From positions 62,001 to 126,000 of the forward strand of contig NZ_FODJ01000001.1 in the NCBI RefSeq assembly GCF_900110345.1: a stretch of 64,000 nucleotides of DNA, written 5' to 3'. This document shows, piece after piece, positions 36,957 to 45,429 of this stretch (the first letter of the stretch is position 1; each line of letters opens with the position of its first letter). The notes below the pieces were generated by a model. That model was not told where the DNA came from. It ran no database searches and was given only the letters and a program-made list of their open reading frames with translations. The position numbers were made by a program, and so were the translations under genes. The stretch is from Amphibacillus marinus. GTDB lineage: Bacteria > Bacillota > Bacilli > Bacillales > Amphibacillaceae.

Positions 36957-36990
36957 AAAAAACGTCTATGAGCAGTTCATAGACGTTTTT
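36957..36990. terminator. Bidirectional terminator between ferredoxin and acylphosphatase
   Basis: AAAAACGTCTATGA and TCATAGACGTTTTT are exact inverted 14-base arms with a 5-base loop and T-runs on both strands. Confidence 0.92.
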
Positions 36991-36997
36991 TAGTTGC

Positions 36998-37279
36998 TTA
37001 GTAATGAATATCAAACTTTTTGTAGTGGCTTAATTCTTCAGTAATTGAGAGATCAACATGTTCAACATTTGCTGGCCGACTTGGTCCTGCTTTAATTAAA
37101 TCAATAAATTGATAAACCATCTTGACTTCACCCTCTGCCTCAATCTGCACATCACCGTTCGCCAGATTCTTTACCCACCCCTTGATTCCTAGTCGATTGG
37201 CTGTATCTTGTGTTGTATAACGAAAGCCTACCCCTTGGACACGGCCCGTAACTACTAAATGCGCTCGCACTTTAGCCAT
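36998..37279 (-). CDS. acyP: Acylphosphatase
   Basis: A 93 aa enzyme that hydrolyses acyl phosphates. The phosphate loop GRVQGVGFRYTTQ holds the catalytic arginine, and GWVKNLANGDVQIEAEG holds the catalytic asparagine. It is intact and of usual length. A GGAG site lies before the ATG. Confidence 0.93.
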   Translation of the reverse strand: MAKVRAHLVVTGRVQGVGFRYTTQDTANRLGIKGWVKNLANGDVQIEAEGEVKMVYQFIDLIKAGPSRPANVEHVDLSITEELSHYKKFDIHY

Positions 37280-37665
37280 TTGTTCACTCCTTAGTTAATT
37301 AAATCATCTATAAACGATACCCCCGTTTATTTTACCTTAAACACTTGATAAGCATAGCCTTCTGAAAAACTTTTCTTTAGACTAATGTAAATCTATTTTT
37401 TTAAAAAAACGATGAAGTCTGCAAATACTATGCTAAATTTAACAATTAAATCATACTAAATCTTAAAAATTATAAGTAAAGTAATTTCTTGTTGAAAAGC
37501 TAACTTCTTAGCCAGAAATACTATCGCTATTGTAGCGGCGCATCCCTTAGCGTTAATAAGATATATTCCATAACGAAAAGTATGTAAAAGTGTGACTTTT
37601 ATCACTGCTTTTTTAAGTAATTCGTTCATAATAACTAATAGACTGTATTTTTAGAGGTGAGTGTA
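37280..37665. other. Intergenic region without recognised content
   Basis: 386 bases between the divergent acylphosphatase and U32 genes. A+T-rich with several T and A tracts; no credible small gene, terminator or strong palindrome found. It must hold both promoters. Confidence 0.5.
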
Positions 37666-38589
37666 ATGCAATGTTATCGACCAGAACTACAAGCAACAGC
37701 AAAAGATATTGATGAGGTAAAGCAATTAGCTGAAGCAGGTGCTGATGCTATTTACATTGGGGATGCTCAGTTTGGCAATCGACTTGCCGGACATTTTTCT
37801 ATAGAGGAAATTAAAACAGCGACTGCTTATTTACATGAGCGTAATAAACGTGCTTATATCATGATTAATACTATTTTTCATAATAATCATATTGATGCTT
37901 TAACGTCATTTTTGACTGAGCTCAAGACGATTAAAGTTGACGGCATTGTAGCAGGTGATCCATCAATTTTTCAAATCATTTCTGATTTAGCTTTTGATAT
38001 TCCGTTGAATTGGCACCCAGCTACTTTGTCCACTAATTATCAAACGCTCAACTTCTGGCATAAGCGGGGATTGCGTCGAGCAACATTAGCTAACGAGCTG
38101 GCGTTATCAGCTGTAGTTGAGATTAAAGAGCAGGTTGGCTTTCCAATTGATATTCAAGTACATGGCATGTCTTGTATCTTCCAATCAAAGCGTAGTTTAG
38201 TGACGAACTACTATAACCATATTGAGCTAGATTACCATCAATCAAAAACACGTTACATTAAAGAAGCAAAAAAAGCAGAAACACATTATCCAATTTTTGA
38301 GGATCAGAATGGCACGCACATTATGAGTAACGAAGATATTGTCATGGTTGATTATTTAGCTGAAATTCTAGATGCGCAAATTGATGGACTGAAAATTGAG
38401 GGTATGCTCAAATCAACAGCATACAATGCTCAAATTGTTGCTATTTATCGTGATGCAATTGATACGTACTTAGCTGATCCAGAGCAATATAAAATGAAAA
38501 AGCTTGGTTGGAAGCAAGCAATTTATGCTATTCAGCCAAACCAACGTAAAATTGGAACAGGCTTTTATTTTAAAGAACAGATTTACTAA
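37666..38589 (+). CDS. Peptidase U32 family protein, TrhP1-like
   Basis: A 307 aa protein of the U32/prephenate-dependent tRNA hydroxylation family (YrrN of Bacillus). It shows the family start GADAIYIGDAQFG and the HGMSCIFQSKRSLVTNYY and DGLKIEGMLKSTAYNAQI segments. With its partner it is expected to hydroxylate uridine 34 of tRNA to 5-hydroxyuridine. ATG 37666 is 6 bases after AGAGGTG. The partner gene follows after 17 bases. Confidence 0.85.
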   Translation: MQCYRPELQATAKDIDEVKQLAEAGADAIYIGDAQFGNRLAGHFSIEEIKTATAYLHERNKRAYIMINTIFHNNHIDALTSFLTELKTIKVDGIVAGDPSIFQIISDLAFDIPLNWHPATLSTNYQTLNFWHKRGLRRATLANELALSAVVEIKEQVGFPIDIQVHGMSCIFQSKRSLVTNYYNHIELDYHQSKTRYIKEAKKAETHYPIFEDQNGTHIMSNEDIVMVDYLAEILDAQIDGLKIEGMLKSTAYNAQIVAIYRDAIDTYLADPEQYKMKKLGWKQAIYAIQPNQRKIGTGFYFKEQIY

Positions 38590-38606
38590 TAAGGGGAGTC
38601 AAACAG

Positions 38607-39833
38607 ATGGAACAGCAATTAAAGAAGCCAGAGTTATTGGCTCCGGCAGGAAACTTAGAAAAATTAAAATTCGCCATCCATTATGGTGCTGATGCAGTCT
38701 ACATTGGTGGTCAGCAATTTGGACTGCGCTCGAAAGCTGGGAACTTCACCTTCGAAGAGATGAAGGAGGGGGTTGACTTTGCTAATCAGTACGGTGCTAA
38801 AGTCTATGTTGCCACAAATATTATTGCTCATAATGAAAATCTAGTGGGAGCTCAAGCATACTTTAAGAAGCTTTATGAGGTTGGTATTTCAGCAGTTATT
38901 GCAGCTGACCCCGCTTTAATTCAAGCATGTCGTCAGGCTGCCCCAGATTTAGAGGTGCATATTAGTACACAGGCTTCCATTGCAAATTGGAAGACGGTAG
39001 AGTTTTGGAAGAACGAAGGTATTCCTCGCGTTGTCTTAGCTCGTGAGGTTTCAGTACAAGAGATTAAAGAAATGAAAGAAAAAGTTGATATTGAAATAGA
39101 AGCATTCGTTCATGGTGCCATGTGTATTTCCTATTCTGGCCGCTGTGTCTTATCTAATCATATGACAGCCCGCGATGCTAATCGTGGTGGTTGTGCGCAA
39201 TCCTGTCGATGGAAGTATGATTTATTTGAAGATGGTATCGATGATGACGCAGCAATATCAGAGCAGGCAGATGAAGATTACACGATGAGCGCTCAGGACT
39301 TAAGCATGGTCGAGCATTTACCTGACCTGATTGAAGCTGGTGTTGATTCGTTAAAAATTGAAGGACGAATGAAAAGTATTCATTATGTGGCAACGGTTGT
39401 TAATGTGTATCGTAAAATTATCGATAGCTACTTCGATAGCCCTGATCAGTTTGAGTTAAATCCAGAGTGGGTTGATGAAATTTGGAAAGCTGCACAACGT
39501 TCATTATCAACAGCTTTTTATTACAATGAACCAACACATCGTGATCAATTGTATGGTAAGCCAGAACGGATTCCGAAATTTGATTTTGCTGGTCTGGTAC
39601 TTGATTATGATGAACAAACACAAATTGCGACCATTCAACAGCGTAATAACTTTGGTGTCGGTGATGAGGTGGAGTTTTTCGGTCCCAACTTCTATCATTT
39701 TAAACAAACAATAACTGAGCTATGGAATGAGAAAGGTGAGCCGATTGACCGAGCCAAGCATGCCATGATGATCACCAAGATTAAGGTTGATCAACCACTA
39801 AACTATTATGATATGATGCGCAAGCAAAAGTAA
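38607..39833 (+). CDS. Peptidase U32 family protein, TrhP2-like
   Basis: A 408 aa protein like Bacillus YrrO. It has GADAVYIGGQQFGLRSKAGN, HGAMCISYSGRCVLSNHM, the cysteine-containing NRGGCAQSCRWKY, and DSLKIEGRMKSIHYVA. A C-terminal beta-barrel domain follows from about residue 320. The cysteines suggest an iron-sulfur cluster, as proposed for this family in tRNA uridine-34 hydroxylation. RBS AAGGGGAG. Confidence 0.9.
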   Translation: MEQQLKKPELLAPAGNLEKLKFAIHYGADAVYIGGQQFGLRSKAGNFTFEEMKEGVDFANQYGAKVYVATNIIAHNENLVGAQAYFKKLYEVGISAVIAADPALIQACRQAAPDLEVHISTQASIANWKTVEFWKNEGIPRVVLAREVSVQEIKEMKEKVDIEIEAFVHGAMCISYSGRCVLSNHMTARDANRGGCAQSCRWKYDLFEDGIDDDAAISEQADEDYTMSAQDLSMVEHLPDLIEAGVDSLKIEGRMKSIHYVATVVNVYRKIIDSYFDSPDQFELNPEWVDEIWKAAQRSLSTAFYYNEPTHRDQLYGKPERIPKFDFAGLVLDYDEQTQIATIQQRNNFGVGDEVEFFGPNFYHFKQTITELWNEKGEPIDRAKHAMMITKIKVDQPLNYYDMMRKQK

Positions 39834-39876
39834 AAGAGCTCAGGAGCTCCTTAGTTTTTAACATAGATAGATGCTG

Positions 39877-39904
39877 ATAGAGTGGTATGCCACTCTATTT
39901 TTTT
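39877..39904 (+). terminator. Terminator of the U32 pair
   Basis: ATAGAGTGG and CCACTCTAT are exact 9-base arms with the loop TATG, followed by seven Ts. Confidence 0.92.
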
Positions 39905-39952
39905 GTGTTTTTAAAAATCTAAAGCTTAATTAACTGAAAATTAGGGAACAGT

Positions 39953-40732
39953 ATGATATATTTTCTATACAAAAATTATACAAAAAAGGTTGTCGATAAT
40001 GTGGAAAGTAAACAAATGCGTTTCTTCCTAATTTTTTTAATCTGGTATACCATTGGTTTTATTCTACAAGTCTTTTTTTCTGTTCCTGAATTTTTAAGCT
40101 TTTCAAAGCCTGTTTTTCTTGTTTTATATGCATGCTGTTTAGCCGAGTTGATCTGGTTACAGGAAAATAGTAAGCAGCGATTCGTCATTAGTTTGTTAGT
40201 AGTTGCTTTGAGTACATATGCTGTTGAAGTGATTAGTGTTAAAACAGGTTTCCCATTTGGCTCCTATCATTATAGCGCTGCTCTTGGTCCATTACTTATT
40301 GGCGTTCCTTTTACAATCGCGCTTGCTTGGGTTGGCGTGTTACTAAATAGCCTTGGTATTTCAACTCAGAAGGGTAAATTTGTTCGTGCCCTCGAAACGG
40401 GCATTTGGATTGTCGTGCTTGATCTGATTCTGGATCCTGTCGCTGTGTCATTAAATTTTTGGACTTGGCATGAGCCAGGTAACTTTGCATACTTTGATAT
40501 TCCCTTAAGTAATTTTGTCACTTGGTTTGTCTTGGGGGCACTGTTATCTTACTTATTTCCTCTCTATCAGAAGGATAAAAGGAGACAACGCAGGATTACC
40601 TTCATTTTTCAGCTTATGCTCTTGCTATTTGGTATGCTTGCGTTTAGGGTCGGCTTAACCTTGATTGGGTTCTTCAGTATTTGCTTTGTTATTCTGGTAG
40701 AGGGAAGGTATCGTTATGATTACCGCAAATAA
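39953..40732 (+). CDS. Carotenoid biosynthesis membrane protein (CruF/DUF422 family)
   Basis: A 259 aa protein with about seven transmembrane helices. GFPFGSYHYSAALGPLLIGV and VLDLILDPVAVSLNFWTWHE are the landmarks of the CruF (DUF422) family. Known members hydrate carotenoid end groups (1',2'-hydratase). The start is uncertain: ATG 39953 after AGGGA, or GTG 40001. It overlaps the acyltransferase gene by 17 bases and opens a four-gene pigment cluster. Confidence 0.75.
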   Translation: MIYFLYKNYTKKVVDNVESKQMRFFLIFLIWYTIGFILQVFFSVPEFLSFSKPVFLVLYACCLAELIWLQENSKQRFVISLLVVALSTYAVEVISVKTGFPFGSYHYSAALGPLLIGVPFTIALAWVGVLLNSLGISTQKGKFVRALETGIWIVVLDLILDPVAVSLNFWTWHEPGNFAYFDIPLSNFVTWFVLGALLSYLFPLYQKDKRRQRRITFIFQLMLLLFGMLAFRVGLTLIGFFSICFVILVEGRYRYDYRK

Positions 40733-41441
40733 GTCAGCTAACTTTGAAAAATGGTTTTTTCGTTACCTAAAATACTATTTAATAAAAAGACAGTTTAGTA
40801 CAGTTATGTACGAGGGTGACGTGGATACGACTACAGAATTGCCCATTCTATATATTGCTAATCACAGCTCTTGGTGGGATGGCTTATTTTTATTCTATGT
40901 CACCTATGTTGCGTCTGATCAAGAGCATTTTGCAATGATGGATCAGAATGGGTTAGAAAAGTATCCATTTTTTCGCAAGCTTGGTGCTTTTTCAGTTAAT
41001 CGTGACAAAGTAAAGGATTTAGTCAAAACCTTTCACTATCTTTACCAACTTCTTGATCAAGGACATCGAGTCTGGCTCTTTCCTCAGGGGAACGTCACAC
41101 ATCAGGATAAGCTACCTTATCAGTTGCAAAGCGGATTAGGGCGAATTATTCAACGTTATCCGTCTCTTTGTCTTAAGCCGGTCACATTTCATTACTACTT
41201 TGCTGAGGAGCAGAAGCCTAAGCTACATATTGAGTTTGGACAGGAGCAATTGCTTCAGGGGGCAGACCGTAAAAGAAAGGAATGGTCAGCTTACTTAGCT
41301 CAAATATTGACAACACAATATGAGCACCAAAGGGAAAAAGTAAGTCAATCCATTCTTTATCACCGCCATCCAGCTGCTAAACACCTGATAACAAGCAGTC
41401 GGTCAACTAGTGATTGGTTGGATATGTGGAAGGGAAGATAA
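40716..41441 (+). CDS. PlsC-family acyltransferase, carotenoid cluster
   Basis: A 241 aa acyltransferase of the lysophosphatidate type. The catalytic NHSSWWD (N-H-x4-D) is at about residue 49 and the substrate loop appears as FPQGNV in place of FPEGT. In bacillary carotenoid clusters such enzymes esterify the sugar of a glycosylated carotenoid; that role is inferred from neighbours. A phospholipid role is the alternative. It lies between cruF-like and glycosyltransferase genes with overlaps or gaps of a few bases. Confidence 0.75.
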   Translation: MITANKSANFEKWFFRYLKYYLIKRQFSTVMYEGDVDTTTELPILYIANHSSWWDGLFLFYVTYVASDQEHFAMMDQNGLEKYPFFRKLGAFSVNRDKVKDLVKTFHYLYQLLDQGHRVWLFPQGNVTHQDKLPYQLQSGLGRIIQRYPSLCLKPVTFHYYFAEEQKPKLHIEFGQEQLLQGADRKRKEWSAYLAQILTTQYEHQREKVSQSILYHRHPAAKHLITSSRSTSDWLDMWKGR

Positions 41442-41445
41442 ACAA

Positions 41446-42555
41446 ATGGAATTGATTGCGCTGGGGTTATTCATTATCTTAAGTTGCCAACTGATTTTCG
41501 TCAGTATTAATTTAGCATATTACCCTAAATTAAAGCTGGTAAAAACACCGACAAAATCATCAGTGAAGCTATCTGTTCTCATTCCAGTTCGCGATGAGGC
41601 TTCAAATATTCAAGCCTGTTTAACATCAATTGTTCAGCAGTCGCTCTTACCTGATGAGATTATTGTTCTGAATGATCACTCGACAGATCAAACCGAGCAT
41701 TTGGTTAGGGAAATGATAAAAAACTATCCTTTAATTAAATATAAAGAAGGTAAACCCTTACCTGATGGTTGGCTTGGTAAATCATTTGCTTGTCATCAGC
41801 TTGCAAGGGAAGCAAATGGTGATTGGTTCCTCTTTTTAGATGCTGATGTCAGATTAGAGTCGGGCGCTTTAAATACATTAGCGCCATATTTATCGAAACA
41901 AGGAAGTGGAATCGTTTCAGGCTTTCCTAGACAGATCGTTAGAACATGGTTTGAAAGGCTTGTTGTCCCGATGATGATGTTTGTCATTCTTGCTCATCTT
42001 CCCGTTTGGTTGGTCCAGCGCTCACCAAAACCGGTATTCGCTGCTGCTCACGGGGGCTTCATTGCCATTAGCAAGGGTAGCTATCAAAAAGTGGGGGGCC
42101 ATCAGGCAATTAGGGACACAATCGTTGATGATATGGCACTTTTTAAATTAATCAAATGTAATCAAGAACCTGCGACTTTATTAAAAATTGATACACTCGC
42201 TTTTATGCGAATGTATCATGATGCAAAATCAGTTTGGTCAGGTTATCAAAAAAACATTTTTGTTGGTGTTAATGAGCGTTATCCCCTTATAATTATAGTT
42301 CTCGTGTACTACTTGATATTATATTTAGGACCTTTTTTGCTGTTAATCGCCGGTATAGATTGGATTTTTGCTGTTCTGTTAATTGGGCTTGGTATCTTAA
42401 CTAAGGCTCTTGCCGATTATTCAAATGGAGTTAATCCATTTTACAGTCTATTTATGCCCGTATCGGTCCTATGTGTTATTTTTATTGCGTATTCATCTGT
42501 ACTAACTAAAAAACGGGGTATAGGCTACCAATGGAAAGGGAGGCGCTATTTTTGA
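41446..42555 (+). CDS. Glycosyltransferase family 2, CrtQ-like
   Basis: A 369 aa membrane-bound GT2 enzyme. An N-terminal helix anchors it; then VLIPVRDEASNIQACLTSI (nucleotide site), the DxD-type acid in FLFLDADVRLESGA and, further on, the acceptor motif DDMALFKLIK. Two or three C-terminal helices end it (YYLILYLGPFLLLIAG). In C30 carotenoid clusters the counterpart CrtQ glucosylates the carotenoid acid. ATG 41446 follows AAGGGAAG; the upstream extension lies in the acyltransferase gene. Confidence 0.8.
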   Translation: MELIALGLFIILSCQLIFVSINLAYYPKLKLVKTPTKSSVKLSVLIPVRDEASNIQACLTSIVQQSLLPDEIIVLNDHSTDQTEHLVREMIKNYPLIKYKEGKPLPDGWLGKSFACHQLAREANGDWFLFLDADVRLESGALNTLAPYLSKQGSGIVSGFPRQIVRTWFERLVVPMMMFVILAHLPVWLVQRSPKPVFAAAHGGFIAISKGSYQKVGGHQAIRDTIVDDMALFKLIKCNQEPATLLKIDTLAFMRMYHDAKSVWSGYQKNIFVGVNERYPLIIIVLVYYLILYLGPFLLLIAGIDWIFAVLLIGLGILTKALADYSNGVNPFYSLFMPVSVLCVIFIAYSSVLTKKRGIGYQWKGRRYF

Positions 42556-44030
42556 GTAAAGTTATTGTCGTAGGGGGTGGGCTTGGTGGCCTAACCACTG
42601 CAATAAAGTTAGCCTACGATGGTTTTGCTGTTACGCTTTTCGAAAAAGAGCAGACCTTAGGAGGGAAACTCCAAACCATTGAAAAGAATGGCTATCAATT
42701 TGATCTCGGTCCGAGTACAATTACGATGCGTCATGTGTTTGAATCTATTTTTACCACTTGTAATCGTAATCCTGCCGACTATTTATCGTTTTATCCAATT
42801 AAAACTGGAACTCGTAATTTTTTCCATGATGGCACTATTGTTGATTTTAATACAGATAGCGAAGCAGTTGCAGAACAAATTGCCTGTTATTCTGAACATG
42901 ATGCCCGTAATTATCAAGGTTTTCTGGCAGAGGCAGGACGTCTTTACCAAATTGCTGAGCGCTCGTTTTTTAATCAATTGCTTTATTCAACTAAGGCTAA
43001 GCTTTCTCCTAGCTTAATTCGAGATTTTATGACTATCCATCCATTTCAAAATCTTGATCGACATTTGAAGCGATACTTTAAGCACCCTAATACGTTAAAT
43101 TTATTTAGACGGTACGCGACCTATGTAGGCTCATCCCCATTTCAAGCACCAGCTATTTATGGAATGATTGCTCATTTAGAGGGGGAGCAAGGCATCTGGG
43201 GCATTAAAGGAGGTACCTATCAATTAATTCGTGCATTGGAACGTTTAGCTAAAGAACTCGGTGTGGATATTCAAACAGGCATTCCCGTGACAAGTATCAT
43301 TATTAAACAAAGAAAAGTGACAGGGGTCGTTACAGCTCAAGGTGAACGATCAGCCAATTGTGTTGTCATTAATGCCGATCCGTTATTTATTTATCAGCAC
43401 ATGCTTACTGAGCACCCGATCCACCGAAAGCTGGCCAAGAAAGAACCGTCGTTATCTGGCTTCTCAATGTTAATAGGTTCTAACAAGTGTAACCAGCAGC
43501 TCCGTCACCATAATGTTTTCTTCCCGAAGTATTATAATCAGGAGTTTTCGGCGATTTTTTCTGACAGACGAATGCCTGATCAGCCAACGCTATATATTTG
43601 TCAATCAAGCTATTCTGAGCCTGAACGAGCTCCAATTGGTGGGAGTAATTTATTCTTATTAGTAAATGCTCCTGCACTTAGTGAACGTTTTAAGTGGAAT
43701 GAGCAAACCATTAATTATCTTAAGCAGCAACTTAGTTACCAACTTGCTCATTTTGGAATAGAAGACATATTTACTAATTGTAGTTATCATTATGCCATGA
43801 CGCCAAAGACCCTTCAACAGCGGACAACTGCTTATAAAGGAGCTATTTACGGGTTATCATCAAATAGTTTCCGTCAAGCTTTTTTTCGGCTAGCAAACAA
43901 AGACCCGTATTATGAACATTTATTTTTCGTGGGCGGTTCAACCCATCCAGGAGGAGGGACACCAATGGTAGTAAGTTCCGGAATCCTTGTTGCAAAGGAA
44001 ATTATGAAAAGATACGGATGGAAAAGCTGA
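42552..44030 (+). CDS. Carotenoid desaturase/oxidase, CrtI/CrtN/CrtP family
   Basis: A 492 aa flavoenzyme. The FAD Rossmann motif VIVVGGGLGGLTTAIKLA starts at about residue 4, followed by EKEQTLGGKLQTIEKNGYQF. The C-terminal signature appears as GGSTHPGGGTPMVV. The family includes CrtN (diapophytoene desaturase) and CrtP/CrtNb (terminal oxidase); the sequence alone does not tell me which. The start is TTG 42552, overlapping the glycosyltransferase stop by four bases and preceded by GGGAGG. It is the last clear gene of the cluster. Confidence 0.82.
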   Translation: MSKVIVVGGGLGGLTTAIKLAYDGFAVTLFEKEQTLGGKLQTIEKNGYQFDLGPSTITMRHVFESIFTTCNRNPADYLSFYPIKTGTRNFFHDGTIVDFNTDSEAVAEQIACYSEHDARNYQGFLAEAGRLYQIAERSFFNQLLYSTKAKLSPSLIRDFMTIHPFQNLDRHLKRYFKHPNTLNLFRRYATYVGSSPFQAPAIYGMIAHLEGEQGIWGIKGGTYQLIRALERLAKELGVDIQTGIPVTSIIIKQRKVTGVVTAQGERSANCVVINADPLFIYQHMLTEHPIHRKLAKKEPSLSGFSMLIGSNKCNQQLRHHNVFFPKYYNQEFSAIFSDRRMPDQPTLYICQSSYSEPERAPIGGSNLFLLVNAPALSERFKWNEQTINYLKQQLSYQLAHFGIEDIFTNCSYHYAMTPKTLQQRTTAYKGAIYGLSSNSFRQAFFRLANKDPYYEHLFFVGGSTHPGGGTPMVVSSGILVAKEIMKRYGWKS

Positions 44031-44493
44031 GCACGAAAGAAAGCAACATATTGCTGAAACCGAAAGTCATCTTCATCAATTAATAGATGAAAAACTGACT
44101 CAGGGGTATTCTCTGGAAGAAGCTGTTAATCAAACTCTAGCTAGCTTTTTATCCAGTCGTCAACTAGCTGCCCAGATTTATGATGAAGGAGAAGAGAATT
44201 CACCTATACAACCTATCTATTCCATTACAAATCAAAAGGCTATGGTAGCTTTAATTCTAGCAGTATGTGGACTTGTTAGCTCAGTTGTTTTTCCGTTTAT
44301 TACTTATCCTCTAGCGATTGGGGCAGTCATCTTCGCTATTATCGGTTTGAGTGAAATTAAACAACGTAGGCAAAAGGGGAAAGGATTAGCTATTTCAAGT
44401 ATCATTCTTAGCTTAATTAGTTTTATTTTACCTATAATTGTAGCCTTCGTTTCTTTTAGCTATCTGATTGAAACAGGTTATATTTTCTTTTAG
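44008..44493 (+). pseudogene. DUF4190-like membrane protein with helical N-terminus, no canonical start
   Basis: The frame is open from 44008 (after a TGA) to 44493, but the first ATG is at 44242 with no site before it. The stretch upstream of that ATG reads as protein: HIAETESHLHQLIDEKLTQG then YSLEEAVNQTLASF, a pattern like the HAAS/permease-prefix domain. The ATG portion is two hydrophobic helices around IGLSEIKQRRQKGKGLA, a DUF4190-type arrangement. So the real gene should begin near 44008 or inside crtI in another frame. Either a lost start or frameshift made it a pseudogene, or it uses a rare start. It would overlap the end of the desaturase gene by 23 bases. Confidence 0.6.
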
Positions 44494-44515
44494 AGCACAT
44501 GTCTTCATGTGCTCT
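44492..44515. terminator. Hairpin between convergent genes
   Basis: AGAGCACATG and CATGTGCTCT are exact arms with the loop TCTT. It sits between the DUF4190-like frame and the end of the AraC gene; only a weak T-run follows on the plus strand. Confidence 0.6.
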
Positions 44516-45300
44516 TAGTTTGGGTTCGCAATGGTAATGGTTTGTCGATATTGTTTTGGTGTCATTCCCATTATTGTTTTGAAATTACGATTAAAGGTTC
44601 TTACATTTTGAAAGCCACAGCGATCAGAAATAGTTGTAATAGAATCTTGAGATTGAGCAAGCAGAAAGCAGGCATGATTAATTCGTACATTGTTGACCAG
44701 CCTTGGAAACGTACTGTTTAAATGGCGCGCGATTAACTTAGAGACATATGCCTCACTATAACCTAAAGCAGTACTTAATTGCTCAATTGTTAAATTTTCT
44801 TGAAAATGTTGGTCAATATAGATTAACATTTGTGCGGTCAATCCTTGGTGACTCTTCGCATATATTAATTGTCTTTGCTGCTCGAACAAATATAAGATGT
44901 GATACAGGCCAGATTTTCGATGGTATGATGAATCGGTATTAAAGAGTGGTTCCTGTAATGTAGCTAAGAGATTATCCGCCAATGATATCACCGGGTTATC
45001 AAAGGCAAGATCCTCAACCTTTGTATAGAAATCGTCTATATACTCAGGTGAGAATATCAGAATATCAAGTTGAGAGTATGCTACTGTTTTAATAAAATGA
45101 GATTGGAATGGTAAGATCAGCGCCAATTCATTTTTCTTTAGCTGAAATAGCGTCTGTTCAATTGAGAGGAGACAACTACCCTCACGACAGATAACAAGTT
45201 CAAAGCTCCGATGTAAATGCTCAGGATAAGTCAGTGATTCTGGGTGGAACTGAACAACTGCTAAGTTCTCGCCGTAATGGTGTTTTTCTAATTCAATCAT
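44515..45300 (-). CDS. AraC-family transcriptional regulator of the xylosidase cluster
   Basis: A 261 aa regulator. Residues about 10-80 form a cupin-like sugar-sensing domain (HPESLTYPEHLHRSFELVIC). The last 100 residues hold two helix-turn-helix motifs (LTIEQLSTALGYSEAYVSKL and ITTISDRCGFQNVRTFNRNF), ending in GMTPKQYRQ. Start is ATG 45300, which has AGGAG upstream; a 20-codon extension is unlikely. It is divergent from the GH3-GH43-GH43 genes and probably activates them in response to xylo-oligosaccharides (inference). Confidence 0.85.
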   Translation of the reverse strand: MIELEKHHYGENLAVVQFHPESLTYPEHLHRSFELVICREGSCLLSIEQTLFQLKKNELALILPFQSHFIKTVAYSQLDILIFSPEYIDDFYTKVEDLAFDNPVISLADNLLATLQEPLFNTDSSYHRKSGLYHILYLFEQQRQLIYAKSHQGLTAQMLIYIDQHFQENLTIEQLSTALGYSEAYVSKLIARHLNSTFPRLVNNVRINHACFLLAQSQDSITTISDRCGFQNVRTFNRNFKTIMGMTPKQYRQTITIANPN

Positions 45301-45355
45301 AATTATTAAACTCCTACATTTTTTGTCCATTATTATACGGAAAATGTCTTGTTTT

Positions 45356-45369
45356 TGCAAGCGCTTAAG
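45356..45369. promoter_or_regulatory. Candidate cre (CcpA) site
   Basis: TGCAAGCGCTTAAG matches the catabolite-repression consensus TGWAARCGYTWNCW at 12 of 14 positions. It lies in the 129-base gap between the AraC gene and the xylosidase operon, where CcpA control would be expected. Confidence 0.55.
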
Positions 45370-45410
45370 CCTTACAATTTGGCTATAAGGCGTATCAGAT
45401 GACGCTTAAT
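45369..45410. promoter_or_regulatory. Candidate operator of the AraC regulator
   Basis: GCCTTA (45369-45374) and TAAGGC (45386-45391) form an inverted repeat. CGCTTAA occurs at 45362 and again at 45403, a direct repeat 41 bases apart. Either pattern could be the AraC-protein site upstream of the GH3 gene; the choice is open. Confidence 0.4.
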
Positions 45411-45429
45411 ATATGACGGAGGTAGCGAA

